Notes under the pieces: generated by a model
Databases searched by the model: none
What the model saw: only the letters and a program-made list of their open reading frames with translations
Told to the model about the DNA's origin: nothing
From: Allochromatium humboldtianum
GTDB taxonomy: Bacteria > Pseudomonadota > Gammaproteobacteria > Chromatiales > Chromatiaceae
Length of the DNA stretch: 64,000 bases
Assembly (NCBI RefSeq): GCF_013385175.1
Contig: NZ_JABZEO010000001.1
Location: 124,001 to 188,000, forward strand
Direction: 5' to 3'
Made by a program: the position numbers and the translations under genes
In this document: positions 1-13,650 of the stretch, piece after piece
Layout: each line of letters opens with the position of its first letter
Numbering within the stretch: position 1 is the first letter of the stretch

Positions 1-895
1 GAGCCTCGGTGTGATCGATGACGATCGAGCCGCCCGAGGGCAACCGCACCTCGCGCTGGAAGGCCGACTCGATCTGGGTCTCGATCTGGTAGCGCGTGAA
101 CAGCGGCACCTCGTCCTGATAGAGCCGCAGTTTCTTGAGATTCTGCGGCATCACCTGACGGATGAAGTTCTCGGCGCGCTCATAGACCGTGCGGTCGTCG
201 ATGACGATCTCGCCGATGTCGACGCGCAGATAGTCGCGGATCGAGCGGATGATGACGTCGCTCTCCTGATAGATCAGGAACGGCGCCTTGCGGCTCTCAC
301 CCGAACTGACGATCGCCTGCCAGAGCTGGAGCAGATAGTCCAGATCCCATTGCAGCTCCTCGACGTTCTTACCGACGCCGGCGGTGCGCACGATCATCCC
401 CATGTCCTCGGGGATCTGGAGCTGGCTCATGGCATCGCGCAGTTCGGTGCGGTCCTGACCCTCGATGCGCCGCGACACGCCGCCGGCGCGCGGGTTGTTG
501 GGCATCAGCACCAGATAGCGTCCGGCCAGCGAGATGAAGGTGGTCAGCGCCGCGCCCTTGTTGCCGCGTTCCTCCTTGTCGATCTGGACCACGACCTCGC
601 GGCCTTCCCGAACCGACTCCTTGATGCTGACACGCGAGCCGGGTTTGACGCTGTCGGGCTCGAAATAGGACCGCGCGATCTCCTTGAGCGGCAGGAAGCC
701 GTGACGCTCGGCGCCATAGTCGACGAAGGCGGCCTCCAGACTCGGCTCGACGCGGGTGATGACGCCCTTGTAGATATTGGCTTTCTTCTGTTCGCGTCCC
801 GGTGATTCGATATCGAGGTTATAGAGCAACTGCCCGTCGACAGTCGCTACGCGCAACTCTTCCGGCTGAGTCGCGTTGATGAGCATTCGTTTCAT
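1..895 (-). CDS. rne: Ribonuclease E, N-terminal part (runs off the window edge)
   Basis: Reading the minus strand from position 895 gives a protein starting [17 protein letters not shown], then an S1 RNA-binding domain (about residues 35-120, with [22 protein letters not shown]) and the start of the RNase-H-like/catalytic core. This matches the RNase E/G family; the MKRMLIN start and the S1 sequence point to RNase E rather than RNase G. About 298 codons are present; the DNase-I-like subdomain and degradosome scaffold lie outside the window. RNase E is the membrane-associated endonuclease that starts mRNA decay and matures rRNA and tRNA. An AGGA-containing ribosome site precedes the ATG. It diverges from rluC, as in Escherichia and Pseudomonas. 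No internal stop was seen. Confidence 0.95.
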   Translation of the reverse strand, partial: MKRMLINATQPEELRVATVDGQLLYNLDIESPGREQKKANIYKGVITRVEPSLEAAFVDYGAERHGFLPLKEIARSYFEPDSVKPGSRVSIKESVREGREVVVQIDKEERGNKGAALTTFISLAGRYLVLMPNNPRAGGVSRRIEGQDRTELRDAMSQLQIPEDMGMIVRTAGVGKNVEELQWDLDYLLQLWQAIVSSGESRKAPFLIYQESDVIIRSIRDYLRVDIGEIVIDDRTVYERAENFIRQVMPQNLKKLRLYQDEVPLFTRYQIETQIESAFQREVRLPSGGSIVIDHTEA

Positions 896-1457
896 GTTGT
901 TCCTGTCCTGCACACCACGGCGCGTGTCCCGTGGTTGAGCGCCGCGCCCCTGGGGTCTCGATCGGAGACCCGAGCGGGCGGATCGGCGCGTCGCCGTTCG
1001 ACGCTCGAGTGGTGCGAGCACGGCGTCGGCACAGTCCGTTCAGTCGACGACCTTGGGTCGGGCTGGAACGGGCACGCGCATATGAACCATCGTTATACGG
1101 GGCCACTTGAGGCTCCCGCGTCTGTTCGGGCGGTCTAGGATCGATAGACAGCCCGCTTCGGAGCGGCGGATGTAGCACCGGCGGCGCTGGCGGCCTCGTC
1201 GGGCTACTCGGGGACGGCGCTGGGTGTAGAATTCGGCCTCGCTCGACGTCGCGAGCGGGCTGGACGCACGGCGCGGCCCCTCGAAGTGGCCTGGTCAGGT
1301 GTCGGATGCCGGTCTTGGGTCCGTGGGTCGGACTGGCGCCTCTTGGATGGGCGTTGGGTGCGAACCCCTGGATGCACTTGCCGCTCCGGAAAAATTCCGC
1401 ATTTCACTTGGCCAGCGCAAGGCGTCAATGGTATCAGTGAACCCCACTTAGCAGCAA
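896..1457. promoter_or_regulatory. rne leader and divergent rne/rluC promoter region
   Basis: This stretch of about 560 bases between the divergent starts of rne and rluC holds no convincing gene; the short open frames in it lack ribosome sites and family resemblance. In enterobacteria the same gap carries the long 5' untranslated leader through which RNase E autoregulates. The comparable size and gene order make that likely here, but I could not identify the conserved leader hairpins or a clear promoter by eye. Confidence 0.5.
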
Positions 1458-2507
1458 TTGAGCCAAACGCTCAGGTTCAGATCCAAATTGAAAGCTTCAG
1501 CCTCCGTCACGAACTCAAGGACCGCCGATCGATCGCTCTCGTCCCCTCAAGGTGGGGATGCGTCGAAAGCGCCACAATATCTCCACATCGATGATCAGAG
1601 CGATGGTCAGCGTATCGACAATTTCCTGTTGCGCGTCCTCAAGGGCGTGCCGCGCAGTCATCTCTACCGGCTGCTGCGGCGCGGCGAGGTGCGCGTCAAC
1701 AAGGGCCGGATCAAGGCCGAGTATCGGCTGAGCGCCGGGGATGTGGTGCGCATCCCGCCGATCCGGCTCGGCGAGTCGGCGCCGCCCGCCCGCGCACCCG
1801 AGGTGCAGTTGGCGCGGCTGGAAGGCGCGATCATCCATGAAGACGAACGGCTGCTGGTGATCGACAAGCCCTCGGGACTGGCGGTGCATGGCGGCAGTGG
1901 TCTGAGCTATGGCCTGATCGAGTCGCTGCGCCAGTTGCGTCCCGGACGCGAGCTGGAGCTGGTGCACCGGCTCGATCGCGACACCTCCGGCTGTCTGGTC
2001 GTCTGCAAGCGGCGTAGCGCGCTGCGCGAACTGCACGCCCTGATCCGCGAAGGCGGCATGGACAAGCGCTATCTGGCTCTGATCCTGGGCGAGCTGCCGC
2101 GCGCTGAACTGCTGGTCGATGCGCCGCTCAAGAAGAACGTGCTGAGCAGCGGCGAGCGTCTGGTGCGGGTCGATGCGCGCGAGGGCAAGGAGGCGCGCAC
2201 CCGCTTTCGGCGTCTGAAGCGCTTTGCGATCGACGGTCAGGCGCTGACCCTGGTCGAGGCGGAACTCATCACCGGCCGCACCCATCAAATCCGCGTCCAT
2301 GCCGCCCATCTCGGCGCGCCGCTGGCCGGTGACGACAAATACGGCGACGAGGCGGCCAACCAGCGGCTCAAGGGCTATGGTCTGAAACGGCTGTTTCTGC
2401 ATGCGGCGGCGCTGAGTTTCAAACTCGAATACATGGCCCGTCCACTGCGTCTGGAGTGCCCCCTGCCGGACGAACTGCAACAGGTGCTGAACGCCCTGGA
2501 GAATTGA
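1458..2507 (+). CDS. rluC: 23S rRNA pseudouridine synthase RluC
   Basis: An S4 RNA-binding domain (GQRIDNFLLRVLKGVPRSHLYR, then RRGEVRVNKGRIK) is followed by a pseudouridine synthase domain with the catalytic HRLDRDTSG motif and the late GRTHQIRVH motif. The family makes pseudouridine at 955, 2504 and 2580 of 23S rRNA. Close similarity to the E. coli protein runs to the end. The start is uncertain: no ATG precedes the S4 domain in frame, only TTG codons at 1458 and 1488. The 349 residues from 1458 are about 30 longer than usual, so translation may begin at 1488 or later. The gene heads a rluC-HAD-sppA operon; the HAD gene starts 3 bases after its stop. Confidence 0.93.
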   Translation: MSQTLRFRSKLKASASVTNSRTADRSLSSPQGGDASKAPQYLHIDDQSDGQRIDNFLLRVLKGVPRSHLYRLLRRGEVRVNKGRIKAEYRLSAGDVVRIPPIRLGESAPPARAPEVQLARLEGAIIHEDERLLVIDKPSGLAVHGGSGLSYGLIESLRQLRPGRELELVHRLDRDTSGCLVVCKRRSALRELHALIREGGMDKRYLALILGELPRAELLVDAPLKKNVLSSGERLVRVDAREGKEARTRFRRLKRFAIDGQALTLVEAELITGRTHQIRVHAAHLGAPLAGDDKYGDEAANQRLKGYGLKRLFLHAAALSFKLEYMARPLRLECPLPDELQQVLNALEN

Positions 2508-2510
2508 AGC

Positions 2511-3170
2511 GTGAATTTCGAACTGATCGTTTTCGACTGGGATGGAACCCTGATGGATTCCGAGGCGCGGATCGTCACCTGCATCCAGGCGGCCTTCCGC
2601 GATCTGGGACTGCCGGAGCCGGTGCGCGAAGTCGCGCGCGACGTCATCGGGCTCGGTCTGGACGAGGCGATGGAGCGTCTGCTGCCCACGGGGGATGCGG
2701 GGCTCCGTGCCGAAGTGGTCTTGCAATACCGTCGTCACTTCCTGGGCGGCGACCAGAGTCCCTCGGAACTCTTTCCCGGCGCGCGCGAGACGCTCGACTG
2801 GATGACCGGGCAGGGTTATCGGCTGGCGGTGGCCACCGGCAAGAGTCGCGCGGGTCTGAGCAAGGCGCTCGACGAGACCGGATTGCACGGCGTCTTCCAT
2901 GCCACGCGCACGGCTGATGAGACCTTCTCCAAGCCGCATCCGCAGATGCTGCTGGAACTCATGGACGAGCTGGGCGCGCGCGCCGATGAGACGCTCATGA
3001 TCGGCGACACCGAATACGACCTGCAGATGGCCAACAATGCCGGGGTACGCTCGCTGGCGGTCTGTTACGGTGTCCATGAGCCGGGGCGGCTGCTGGCCTG
3101 CGAGCCGCTGGCCTGTCTCGATTCGCTGTGGGCGATCCGCGACTGGTTGAGCGCCAGGCAGGCCGATTGA
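2511..3170 (+). CDS. HAD-superfamily phosphatase (Gph/PGP-like, subfamily IA)
   Basis: This 219-aa protein has the HAD nucleophile motif FDWDGT (Asp9 and Asp11), a helical cap, the threonine/lysine segment VATGKSRAGL and the metal motif MIGDTEYDLQMA. These mark a cytosolic phosphomonoesterase related to phosphoglycolate phosphatase; the substrate cannot be told from sequence. The start is GTG at 2511, directly after rluC. The same rluC-HAD-sppA order occurs in Pseudomonas, so it is probably co-transcribed with both neighbours. Confidence 0.88.
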   Translation: MNFELIVFDWDGTLMDSEARIVTCIQAAFRDLGLPEPVREVARDVIGLGLDEAMERLLPTGDAGLRAEVVLQYRRHFLGGDQSPSELFPGARETLDWMTGQGYRLAVATGKSRAGLSKALDETGLHGVFHATRTADETFSKPHPQMLLELMDELGARADETLMIGDTEYDLQMANNAGVRSLAVCYGVHEPGRLLACEPLACLDSLWAIRDWLSARQAD

Positions 3171-3203
3171 TTTCAGCCGTATCCACTCTGTCCGAGGACC
3201 GCC

Positions 3204-4214
3204 ATGAACTGGAAATTTTGGAAGAAACGCCGTGAGCCGATGCCCGCGCCCGGTCAGCCGGACTGGGAGCGCGCCCTGATCAACCGGCTCGCCGCCGAGT
3301 ATCTGGATGACCAGCGCAAACGCCGGCGCTGGGCGACCGTGTTCAAGCTGCTGATCCTGGTCTATCTGATCGGCGTGCTGATCGCGGCCAACAGCACGGG
3401 CTTGTCCGACGCGGTCAAGGTCGGCGAGGATCATACGGCACTGATCGAGGTCAAGGGCGTCATCGCCCCAGACTCGGATGCGAGTGCCGATCGCGTCATC
3501 ACCGCGTTGCGCGCCGCCTTCGAGGCCAAGCACGTCAAGGGCATCATCCTGCGCATCAACAGTCCCGGCGGCAGCCCGGTCCAGGCCGGCTACATCAACG
3601 ACGAGATCAAGCGTCTCAAGGAGAAATACAAGAAGGACCACGACGGCAAGGACATGCCAGTCTATGCCGTGGCCGTGGATCTCTGCGCCTCGGGCGGCTA
3701 TTACATCGCCGTCGGCGCCGATGCCATCTATGTCGACAAGGCCAGTCTGGTCGGCTCCATCGGGGTGCGTATCGACAGCTTCGGTTTCCAGGAGGCGATG
3801 GAGGAACTGGGCATCGAGCGCCGTCTGCTGACGGCCGGGGCGAACAAGGGCATCCTCGATCCCTTCTCGCCGCTCGATCCGTCACAGCGCGATTTCATCC
3901 AAACCGTGCTCGACCGGCTGCATGGCCAGTTCATCGATGAGGTGAAGCAGGGCCGGGGCGACAAGCTCAAGGGCGGGGACGAGCTCTTCAGCGGGCTGTT
4001 CTGGAGCGGTCAGGAGGCGGTCGAACTCGGGCTGGCCGATGGCCTGGGCAGTTCCAGCCAGGTGGCGCGCGAACTGATCAAGGCCGAGAAGATCGTCGAA
4101 TACACCAAGAAGCGCGATCTGCTCGAATCCATCGCCAAGCGGTTCGGGGCGCTGGTCGGGATTGGGATGCTGGAAGGATTGGGCGTCTCGACAGGTTTGA
4201 GCCTGCCGCACTGA
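3204..4214 (+). CDS. sppA: Signal peptide peptidase SppA, short S49-family form
   Basis: The 336-aa protein has a basic N-terminus, one membrane segment at about residues 44-63 and then an S49 serine-protease domain. LCASGGYY carries the likely nucleophile Ser163 and GANKGILDP the likely general base Lys215, matching the Ser/Lys dyad of half-length SppA. The active domain should face the periplasm, where it degrades signal-peptide remnants. GIILRINSPGGSPV and SLVGSIGVR are further family blocks. It is last in the rluC operon, and a hairpin follows the stop. Confidence 0.92.
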   Translation: MNWKFWKKRREPMPAPGQPDWERALINRLAAEYLDDQRKRRRWATVFKLLILVYLIGVLIAANSTGLSDAVKVGEDHTALIEVKGVIAPDSDASADRVITALRAAFEAKHVKGIILRINSPGGSPVQAGYINDEIKRLKEKYKKDHDGKDMPVYAVAVDLCASGGYYIAVGADAIYVDKASLVGSIGVRIDSFGFQEAMEELGIERRLLTAGANKGILDPFSPLDPSQRDFIQTVLDRLHGQFIDEVKQGRGDKLKGGDELFSGLFWSGQEAVELGLADGLGSSSQVARELIKAEKIVEYTKKRDLLESIAKRFGALVGIGMLEGLGVSTGLSLPH

Positions 4215-4235
4215 GGCGGCCGCCTTCCTGAGCCA

Positions 4236-4267
4236 AGCCACGGTAGCGGGCAAGCCGCACCGTGGCT
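4236..4267. terminator. Possible bidirectional terminator hairpin
   Basis: AGCCACGGT at 4236-4244 is perfectly complementary to ACCGTGGCT at 4259-4267, giving a 9-bp stem with a 14-base loop between the convergent ends of sppA and the exported-protein gene. No T tract follows on either strand, so intrinsic termination is only suggested by position. Confidence 0.45.
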
Positions 4268-4281
4268 CGATCCCTCATTCT

Positions 4282-4890
4282 TCAGTGTGTGAGCGCCGTT
4301 TGGATGGCCTCCAGATCCAGCTTCTCGAAATAGGCCTCGATCGGCTTGCTGTCGGCCAGCCGGCTGCCCTTGCCCTGGATCACCAGCCGGTTGCCGACCA
4401 TGAGCGTGATCTCATAGTCGGCGCTGTCGGCGGCGTGCTCCAGCATTCCGCGATAGCCCTTGAACGAATAGGTCTTCATGTCCTGGTTGTTCTGCATCAC
4501 GAAGGGCATGGACATGGCCATGGTCAGCATGGGCATCAGCGGCGAGTCGGCCATCAGGCTGAGCGTGATCTCGGCGCCGTCCTCACGCCGATAGATTCGG
4601 CTCAGGGTGGTGCCTGTGATCATGGCCGCCATGCCGCCGGCCTGCGACTCGGGTTCATCCGCCGTCCAGCCGGGGAGCGGCTCGGGCAGGAGCTTGACCA
4701 GATTGGCGGTCATCTGCTCCTGGATCTTGGCCACGGCGAAGTTGAGCGTCTCGATGGCGTTTCTCAGCTCGCCGGACTCGTAGGCCTTGCGGGCAGCCTC
4801 GATCTGATCACTCACTTCGTCGGCCTGGATGGGGCCGGCCAGACAGAGGCTCGCGGCGAGCAGTAGCCTCAGGGTGCGTCGAATCCTCAT
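4282..4890 (-). CDS. Exported protein of unknown function
   Basis: This 202-aa protein begins with a classical signal peptide (MRIRRTLRLLLAASLCLAGPIQADE) with likely cleavage after an Ala near residue 23. The mature part has an N-terminal helical segment resembling a single TPR-like pair (AARKAYESGELRNAIETLN), then a mixed domain with a methionine-rich stretch (SPLMPMLTMAMSMPF). I do not recognise a family with a known function. It lies 54 bases downstream of the CBS/DUF294 gene on the same strand, so it is probably the last gene of the sensor-kinase operon. Confidence 0.8.
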   Translation of the reverse strand: MRIRRTLRLLLAASLCLAGPIQADEVSDQIEAARKAYESGELRNAIETLNFAVAKIQEQMTANLVKLLPEPLPGWTADEPESQAGGMAAMITGTTLSRIYRREDGAEITLSLMADSPLMPMLTMAMSMPFVMQNNQDMKTYSFKGYRGMLEHAADSADYEITLMVGNRLVIQGKGSRLADSKPIEAYFEKLDLEAIQTALTH

Positions 4891-4944
4891 GGGTTGTGCT
4901 CCAAGATAGAGAGAAGAACGAAATCAGGCCCTGGCGGCGATGGT

Positions 4945-6402
4945 CTAGAGGCCGAACTCCTGACGCAACCGCCCCTGGATCTTGCGCGCCTGTTTGAAGG
5001 CTTCCTTGAGCATCAGCCGATGCAACTCGTTGAGATCGTCCGGGTCGACCCGGTTGACCGCGTCCGGATCCTGAGTCTGGAGTTGCTGCTCAATGCGGAA
5101 GCGCTGGATCAGATGGAAGGACTCGATCTCGGCGGCGATGTCTTCGGGCCGGCGCTGACGCAGACGCCCGACGGCGCGCAGACGCTCAACGGTATTGGTC
5201 GCCCACACACCCTCCTTCAAGGCCCAGAGCCGGGCGGCGTCCATGAAGAAACGCGCCCCCTGGAGCTTGAGGTCGAGGGTGTGCGGATAGTCGTGATGGC
5301 GGTCGAAGCTGAACTGACCGGCCCAGCCCAGCGGCGGACTGACCTCCAGACTCTGAGCGGCGAGCGCATGGAAGAAGCGCGTCTGCTCGGGCGCCGTGCG
5401 GATGAGCCAGGCACGCAGCTGGTCGACCGGCTCGCTGTTGCCGTAGAGCGGGCGGAAGTCGAAGAAGATGGCGCCGTGCAGCACCGCCTCGGGGTCGGGA
5501 ACCTGCAACCAGTCGCTGAAGCGTCGGCGCCATTCGTCGGCGCTCAGACAGCAGTCGGGATTGCCGGCCATGATCCCGCCCCGGCAGCGCTCGAAGCCGC
5601 AATGGTGCAGGGCCTCGTTGACGGCCTGCGCGAAGGGCAGGAAACGCTCGCGCAGTGCGGGTGCGCTCTCGGCGTCGGGCGGGACGAACAGCAGTCCATT
5701 GTCCTGATCGGTGACGAAGGTCTGCTCCAGTCGGCCCTCGGAGCCGAAGACGATCCAGCACCAGGGCACGGCCGGCAGATCGAACTCGTCCTCGATGAGC
5801 TCGATGATGCGCATGGCGATGAGGTCGTTGAGTCCGGACATCCACTGACAGAGCGACTCCACCCCCATGCCGGCGCGAAACAGCTCGGCTCCACGGCGTC
5901 TGACACGATCGACCGCCAGCGTCATGGCGTACAGGTCGCGCGCCCCGCCGATAGCGGCGATCAGGGATTCGGCCCCGCCGGCCTTGAGTCCCAGCAGATC
6001 GGCCTGAGTCACCAGACCGAACAGGCGCCCATCCGGTTCGGTCAGGATCAGATGGCGCGCGCCGCGCTTGGCCATCATGACCTTGGCGCGGTGCGTGGGG
6101 GCATCGGCGGCAAGCGCCAAGGGCGCGCCGATCATGTGATTGGCGACCGGATCGTCGAGTTCGGCATTCTCGAAGCTGACGACGTGCAGGATGTCGCGCA
6201 GCGTCACCAGTCCGAGCGGCAGTTCGCTGGCGGCGTCGGCGATGACCGCCGCGTCCTCCTCGTCCTGACTGAATCTGTAGAGCACCTCGCGTAGCCGGGT
6301 CTCGGGCGGGACCACCAGCGGTTCGCGACGCGACAGGGAACGCAGCGGCGCCTGCTCGGCGCCGTTGTCACTGGATGTGGTTTCGATCTCGATCTCAGGC
6401 AT
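4945..6402 (-). CDS. CBS-domain protein with DUF294 nucleotidyltransferase-like domain
   Basis: The 485-aa protein has two CBS motifs (about residues 25-140, with VIADAASELPLGLVT and GRLFGLVTQADLL). A GlnD-like nucleotidyltransferase domain follows, with FGSEGRLEQ (Gly220-Ser221, Arg224) and the acidic pair TDQDNG (Asp232, Asp234), and then the helical DUF294 C-terminal domain. The family is thought to sense nucleotides through CBS and may transfer a nucleotide to a partner; no reaction is established for this type. Such proteins commonly sit beside acetate/solute-sodium symporter regulation genes. Here it follows the SLC5-type kinase and response regulator by 33 bases, which suggests a role in the same signalling path. 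Confidence 0.88.
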   Translation of the reverse strand: MPEIEIETTSSDNGAEQAPLRSLSRREPLVVPPETRLREVLYRFSQDEEDAAVIADAASELPLGLVTLRDILHVVSFENAELDDPVANHMIGAPLALAADAPTHRAKVMMAKRGARHLILTEPDGRLFGLVTQADLLGLKAGGAESLIAAIGGARDLYAMTLAVDRVRRRGAELFRAGMGVESLCQWMSGLNDLIAMRIIELIEDEFDLPAVPWCWIVFGSEGRLEQTFVTDQDNGLLFVPPDAESAPALRERFLPFAQAVNEALHHCGFERCRGGIMAGNPDCCLSADEWRRRFSDWLQVPDPEAVLHGAIFFDFRPLYGNSEPVDQLRAWLIRTAPEQTRFFHALAAQSLEVSPPLGWAGQFSFDRHHDYPHTLDLKLQGARFFMDAARLWALKEGVWATNTVERLRAVGRLRQRRPEDIAAEIESFHLIQRFRIEQQLQTQDPDAVNRVDPDDLNELHRLMLKEAFKQARKIQGRLRQEFGL

Positions 6403-6435
6403 GTCCGATCCCCTCGTCCTGGTGTAAACCGGCGC

Positions 6436-6813
6436 TCAATCATCCGTCGCGGCGAGCAGTTCCTTGACCCTGTCGACCAGCTCGCGGGTCGAGAAGGGCT
6501 TGGGCATGTAGGCATCGGCGCCCAGGGTCAATCCCTTCTCGCGCTCGGCCTCACGCCCCTTGGCCGTCAGCATGAGTACGCGGGTACGGGCGAGATCGGG
6601 ATCGGCGCGGATCGACGCCAGCACCGCGAAGCCGTCGAGCTTGGGCATCATCACATCCAGCACCACCAGATCCGGCCGGTGGTTGCGGACGGCGACCAGA
6701 CCTGCCTCACCATCGCGGGCGACATGAACGGTGTGGCCCTCGCGCATCATCAGGAATTCCAGTGAGATGACGATATTGGGCTCGTCGTCGACGATCAGGA
6801 TGCGCTTGCTCAT
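6436..6813 (-). CDS. Single-domain response regulator (CheY/Spo0F-like)
   Basis: The 125 residues form one receiver domain with no output domain. The acidic pair is Asp9-Asp10, the phospho-acceptor Asp53 (LVVLDVMMPKLDG), the switch Thr83 and the conserved Lys105 (YMPKPF). It starts 10 bases after the stop of the SLC5-type histidine kinase and is almost certainly its phosphorylation partner. Lacking DNA-binding or enzymatic output, it must act by protein contact, for instance on the adjacent DUF294 protein or as a phosphorelay intermediate. That target is inference. Confidence 0.93.
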   Translation of the reverse strand: MSKRILIVDDEPNIVISLEFLMMREGHTVHVARDGEAGLVAVRNHRPDLVVLDVMMPKLDGFAVLASIRADPDLARTRVLMLTAKGREAEREKGLTLGADAYMPKPFSTRELVDRVKELLAATDD

Positions 6814-6823
6814 GGTCTATCCC

Positions 6824-9565
<2,742 letters not shown>

Positions 9566-9575
9566 GCGGTCCGAC

Positions 9576-9776
9576 TCAATCGCGGCCGCGGATCGCGATC
9601 CAGGCCGCCAGCGCGATCACGCCGGCCCAGACGCCATAGAGATAGAGGAACAGCGGCGGGAGACCGAGCCAATCCTCCCAGGACTCGGGCCGCAGTGCGA
9701 GCGGCGAGAACAGCAGCAGCAGGGCGATGAGGAACAGGGTCAGCAGACGCTGCCGGAAGAGGGTCGAGCGTGGCAT
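9576..9776 (-). CDS. Small two-helix membrane protein upstream of the SLC5 kinase
   Basis: The 66 residues comprise a short basic N-terminus, a hydrophobic helix (LLTLFLIALLLLFSPLAL), a polar loop and a second helix (LYGVWAGVIALAAWIAI) ending in basic residues. It ends 10 bases before the kinase start, so it leads that operon. Small two-helix proteins (DUF485/DUF4212 type) often accompany SLC5 transporters, and this one may be a subunit of the kinase's membrane domain. That is inference from position. No strong ribosome site is visible, so confidence is moderate. Confidence 0.65.
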   Translation of the reverse strand: MPRSTLFRQRLLTLFLIALLLLFSPLALRPESWEDWLGLPPLFLYLYGVWAGVIALAAWIAIRGRD

Positions 9777-9855
9777 CCCGTTGGCTCGCGGTCGGTTCGG
9801 TCGCGTAGCGCCGGATTGCAGAGTATCCGGCCGGCGCTCGCGATGGTTTCAGAGG

Positions 9856-10221
9856 TTATTGGACACTGCCGAACGACTTGTCGACCGCGCCCGAGGGGGC
9901 GGTCAGACCGGCGAAGCGGCAGCCCTGGGCGACCGGGCCGCCCGGAAAGAGACCATAGAGATACTTGAGGCCGCCCTGAGCGTGGAAGGACTCGTCGAGC
10001 GCGTCATGGAGTGCGCGGACATTGGGTTGTTCGTGGCGGGCGAAATAGTCCTGCAGGGCCTGGAGCGTGCGCCAGTGATCCGGGGTGAGTTCGAGTCCGT
10101 CGTGCTGGGCCGCCTCCTCGGCGACCGATCGCGTCCAGTCGACCGGGGCTTGCGGAAAGTCGGGGTCGGTGGCAGGGATCGCGCCTGGATTCAGGATCTC
10201 GCGCATGGTCGTGGTTGTCAT
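9856..10221 (-). CDS. DsrC/TusE-family sulfur-carrier-like protein lacking the terminal cysteine
   Basis: The 121-aa protein aligns over its length with DsrC/TusE: PVDWTRSVAEEAAQHDG, LTPDHWRTLQALQDYF and LFPGGPVAQGCRFAGL. DsrC carries sulfur as a trisulfide between two C-terminal cysteines. Here the upstream one is kept (Cys101 in GPVAQGC), but the penultimate cysteine of the PTGCV tail is replaced by Ala112 (PSGAV), and eight extra residues follow. It cannot do full DsrC chemistry and may be a regulatory or altered carrier paralogue. The ribosome site GGGAGGA is strong, so it is likely well translated. No tus or dsr genes are adjacent. Confidence 0.88.
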   Translation of the reverse strand: MTTTTMREILNPGAIPATDPDFPQAPVDWTRSVAEEAAQHDGLELTPDHWRTLQALQDYFARHEQPNVRALHDALDESFHAQGGLKYLYGLFPGGPVAQGCRFAGLTAPSGAVDKSFGSVQ

Positions 10222-10366
10222 TTTGTTGTCCTCCCGAGCATGGTGTGTCTCAGTGATGTCGGCCTGGCTCTGGGCCGGCGATGGGCGCGCTCGAGCGCGC
10301 CCATGACGTCATCCGATCGTCACACTGGAGTGTCGAGCCTTTCGGGAGCGAGTTCAATACGGGTTC

Positions 10367-10960
10367 CTACCCCCGTGAGCGACGTCTGTAGTCCCAGGGC
10401 CGCTGATGCTCGCCGCGACGACTCCAGATACCGCGCTTGGCGGCACGCGCCTCGCGTTCGGCGCTGGGGTAACGCGGACTGTCGCAATACTGCTCATAGA
10501 CCGCCGCCTGACCGGCTTCGACCATTTCCAGGTTGAGCAGACGCGGCTCGGCGTCCGTGGTGTAGATCTCGCCGACCGTGCGGCCGTACTGGTCCTGATC
10601 GATCTTGACCAGCTTGACCGTCGGCGTCGTGATGGACTGGAGATGCTCGCGCGAGCGCGTGCCCCAGGGTTTCTGCGCCATCTCGGGCGCGTCGATGCAG
10701 TAGAGCCGCACCTTCACCAACTGGGCGCCGCAGCGCAGATTCATGGTATCGCCGTCGCTGATCTTCTCGACGCGGCAGTCCTTGCCGCTGAAGGGCAGCT
10801 TCCAGGCGCTCGGGATCAGGTCGCCGCTCCAGCGGTCGACGGCCCAGAGCGCCAGCCCGATCACGGCGATCGCGAGCGCCGAGCGCGGCGTGAGCGGACT
10901 TCGGCCATGGCCCCGGAGCTTCGCGCGCAGATACTGTTTCAGAAAGGTTTGCGGTCGCAT
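10367..10960 (-). CDS. Membrane-anchored thermonuclease-like (SNase) protein
   Basis: This 197-aa protein has a basic N-terminus, one membrane helix (about residues 27-43, ALAIAVIGLALWAVDRW) and an SNase/OB-fold domain. Recognisable blocks are ISDGDTMNLRC, VRLYCIDAPE (metal-binding Asp), DQYGRTVGEIY (catalytic Arg/Glu region) and EREARAAKRGIW. Such proteins cleave DNA or RNA in a calcium-dependent way, probably at the periplasmic face. It starts 13 bases after the ppk stop and is likely co-transcribed with it. Whether the pairing with polyphosphate synthesis means anything is unknown. Confidence 0.88.
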   Translation of the reverse strand: MRPQTFLKQYLRAKLRGHGRSPLTPRSALAIAVIGLALWAVDRWSGDLIPSAWKLPFSGKDCRVEKISDGDTMNLRCGAQLVKVRLYCIDAPEMAQKPWGTRSREHLQSITTPTVKLVKIDQDQYGRTVGEIYTTDAEPRLLNLEMVEAGQAAVYEQYCDSPRYPSAEREARAAKRGIWSRRGEHQRPWDYRRRSRG

Positions 10961-10973
10961 GTCGAATCCGGTC

Positions 10974-13196
<2,223 letters not shown>

Positions 13197-13389
13197 GGCG
13201 GTCTCGGTCCTCGTCGGCGTGGATGCTGGGATTCTAACCCAACGGCTACCGATGTTCTGTTACCGCGCGTGGAACACGCCGGTTCGCGAGAAGCGATCGG
13301 AATATTTACAATGACTGGGCTTCGTCTGTGTTTTAGGCGACCAGCCATACCGTGACCTCTCATTGATCGCGAAGATACTCGACACGCTG

Positions 13390-13644
13390 ATGCCCGAAAT
13401 CTGCCGTTTCTATGGAATCGTCATCAGGATGTATTTGATCGACCGTGAACATCCGCCGCCGCATTTTCACATCAAATACGGTGAACATCAGGCGGTGATG
13501 GAGCTTGAAAACCTGAATCTGATCGACGGTCGTCTACCGAAAAAGTGCCGCCAACTCGTCCGGGAGTGGGCCGAACTGCATCAGGAAGAGCTGGTCGAGA
13601 TGTGGAGGACACAGCAATTTCATCCCATTCAGCCCTTGGAGTGA
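13390..13644 (+). CDS. DUF4160 protein
   Basis: Starting at ATG 13390 gives an 84-aa protein beginning MPEICRFYGIVIRMYLID, followed by REHPPPHFHIKYGEH, the typical DUF4160 pattern. The TTG upstream at 13363 would add nine unrelated residues, so the ATG is preferred. The histidine-rich HPPPHFHIKYG block is the family hallmark; no activity is established. It stands 6 bases before a DUF2442 gene, a pairing seen in many bacteria and suspected to be toxin-antitoxin-like. Confidence 0.87.
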   Translation: MPEICRFYGIVIRMYLIDREHPPPHFHIKYGEHQAVMELENLNLIDGRLPKKCRQLVREWAELHQEELVEMWRTQQFHPIQPLE

Positions 13645-13650
13645 GCTTTG

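Noticed and set aside
1515-3641. A 708-codon minus-strand open frame across rluC, HAD and sppA
   Set aside because: It covers three well-recognised plus-strand genes antisense and has no family motifs.
4894-6294. A 466-codon plus-strand frame opposite the CBS/DUF294 gene
   Set aside because: It is a shadow; the minus-strand protein has clear CBS and nucleotidyltransferase motifs.
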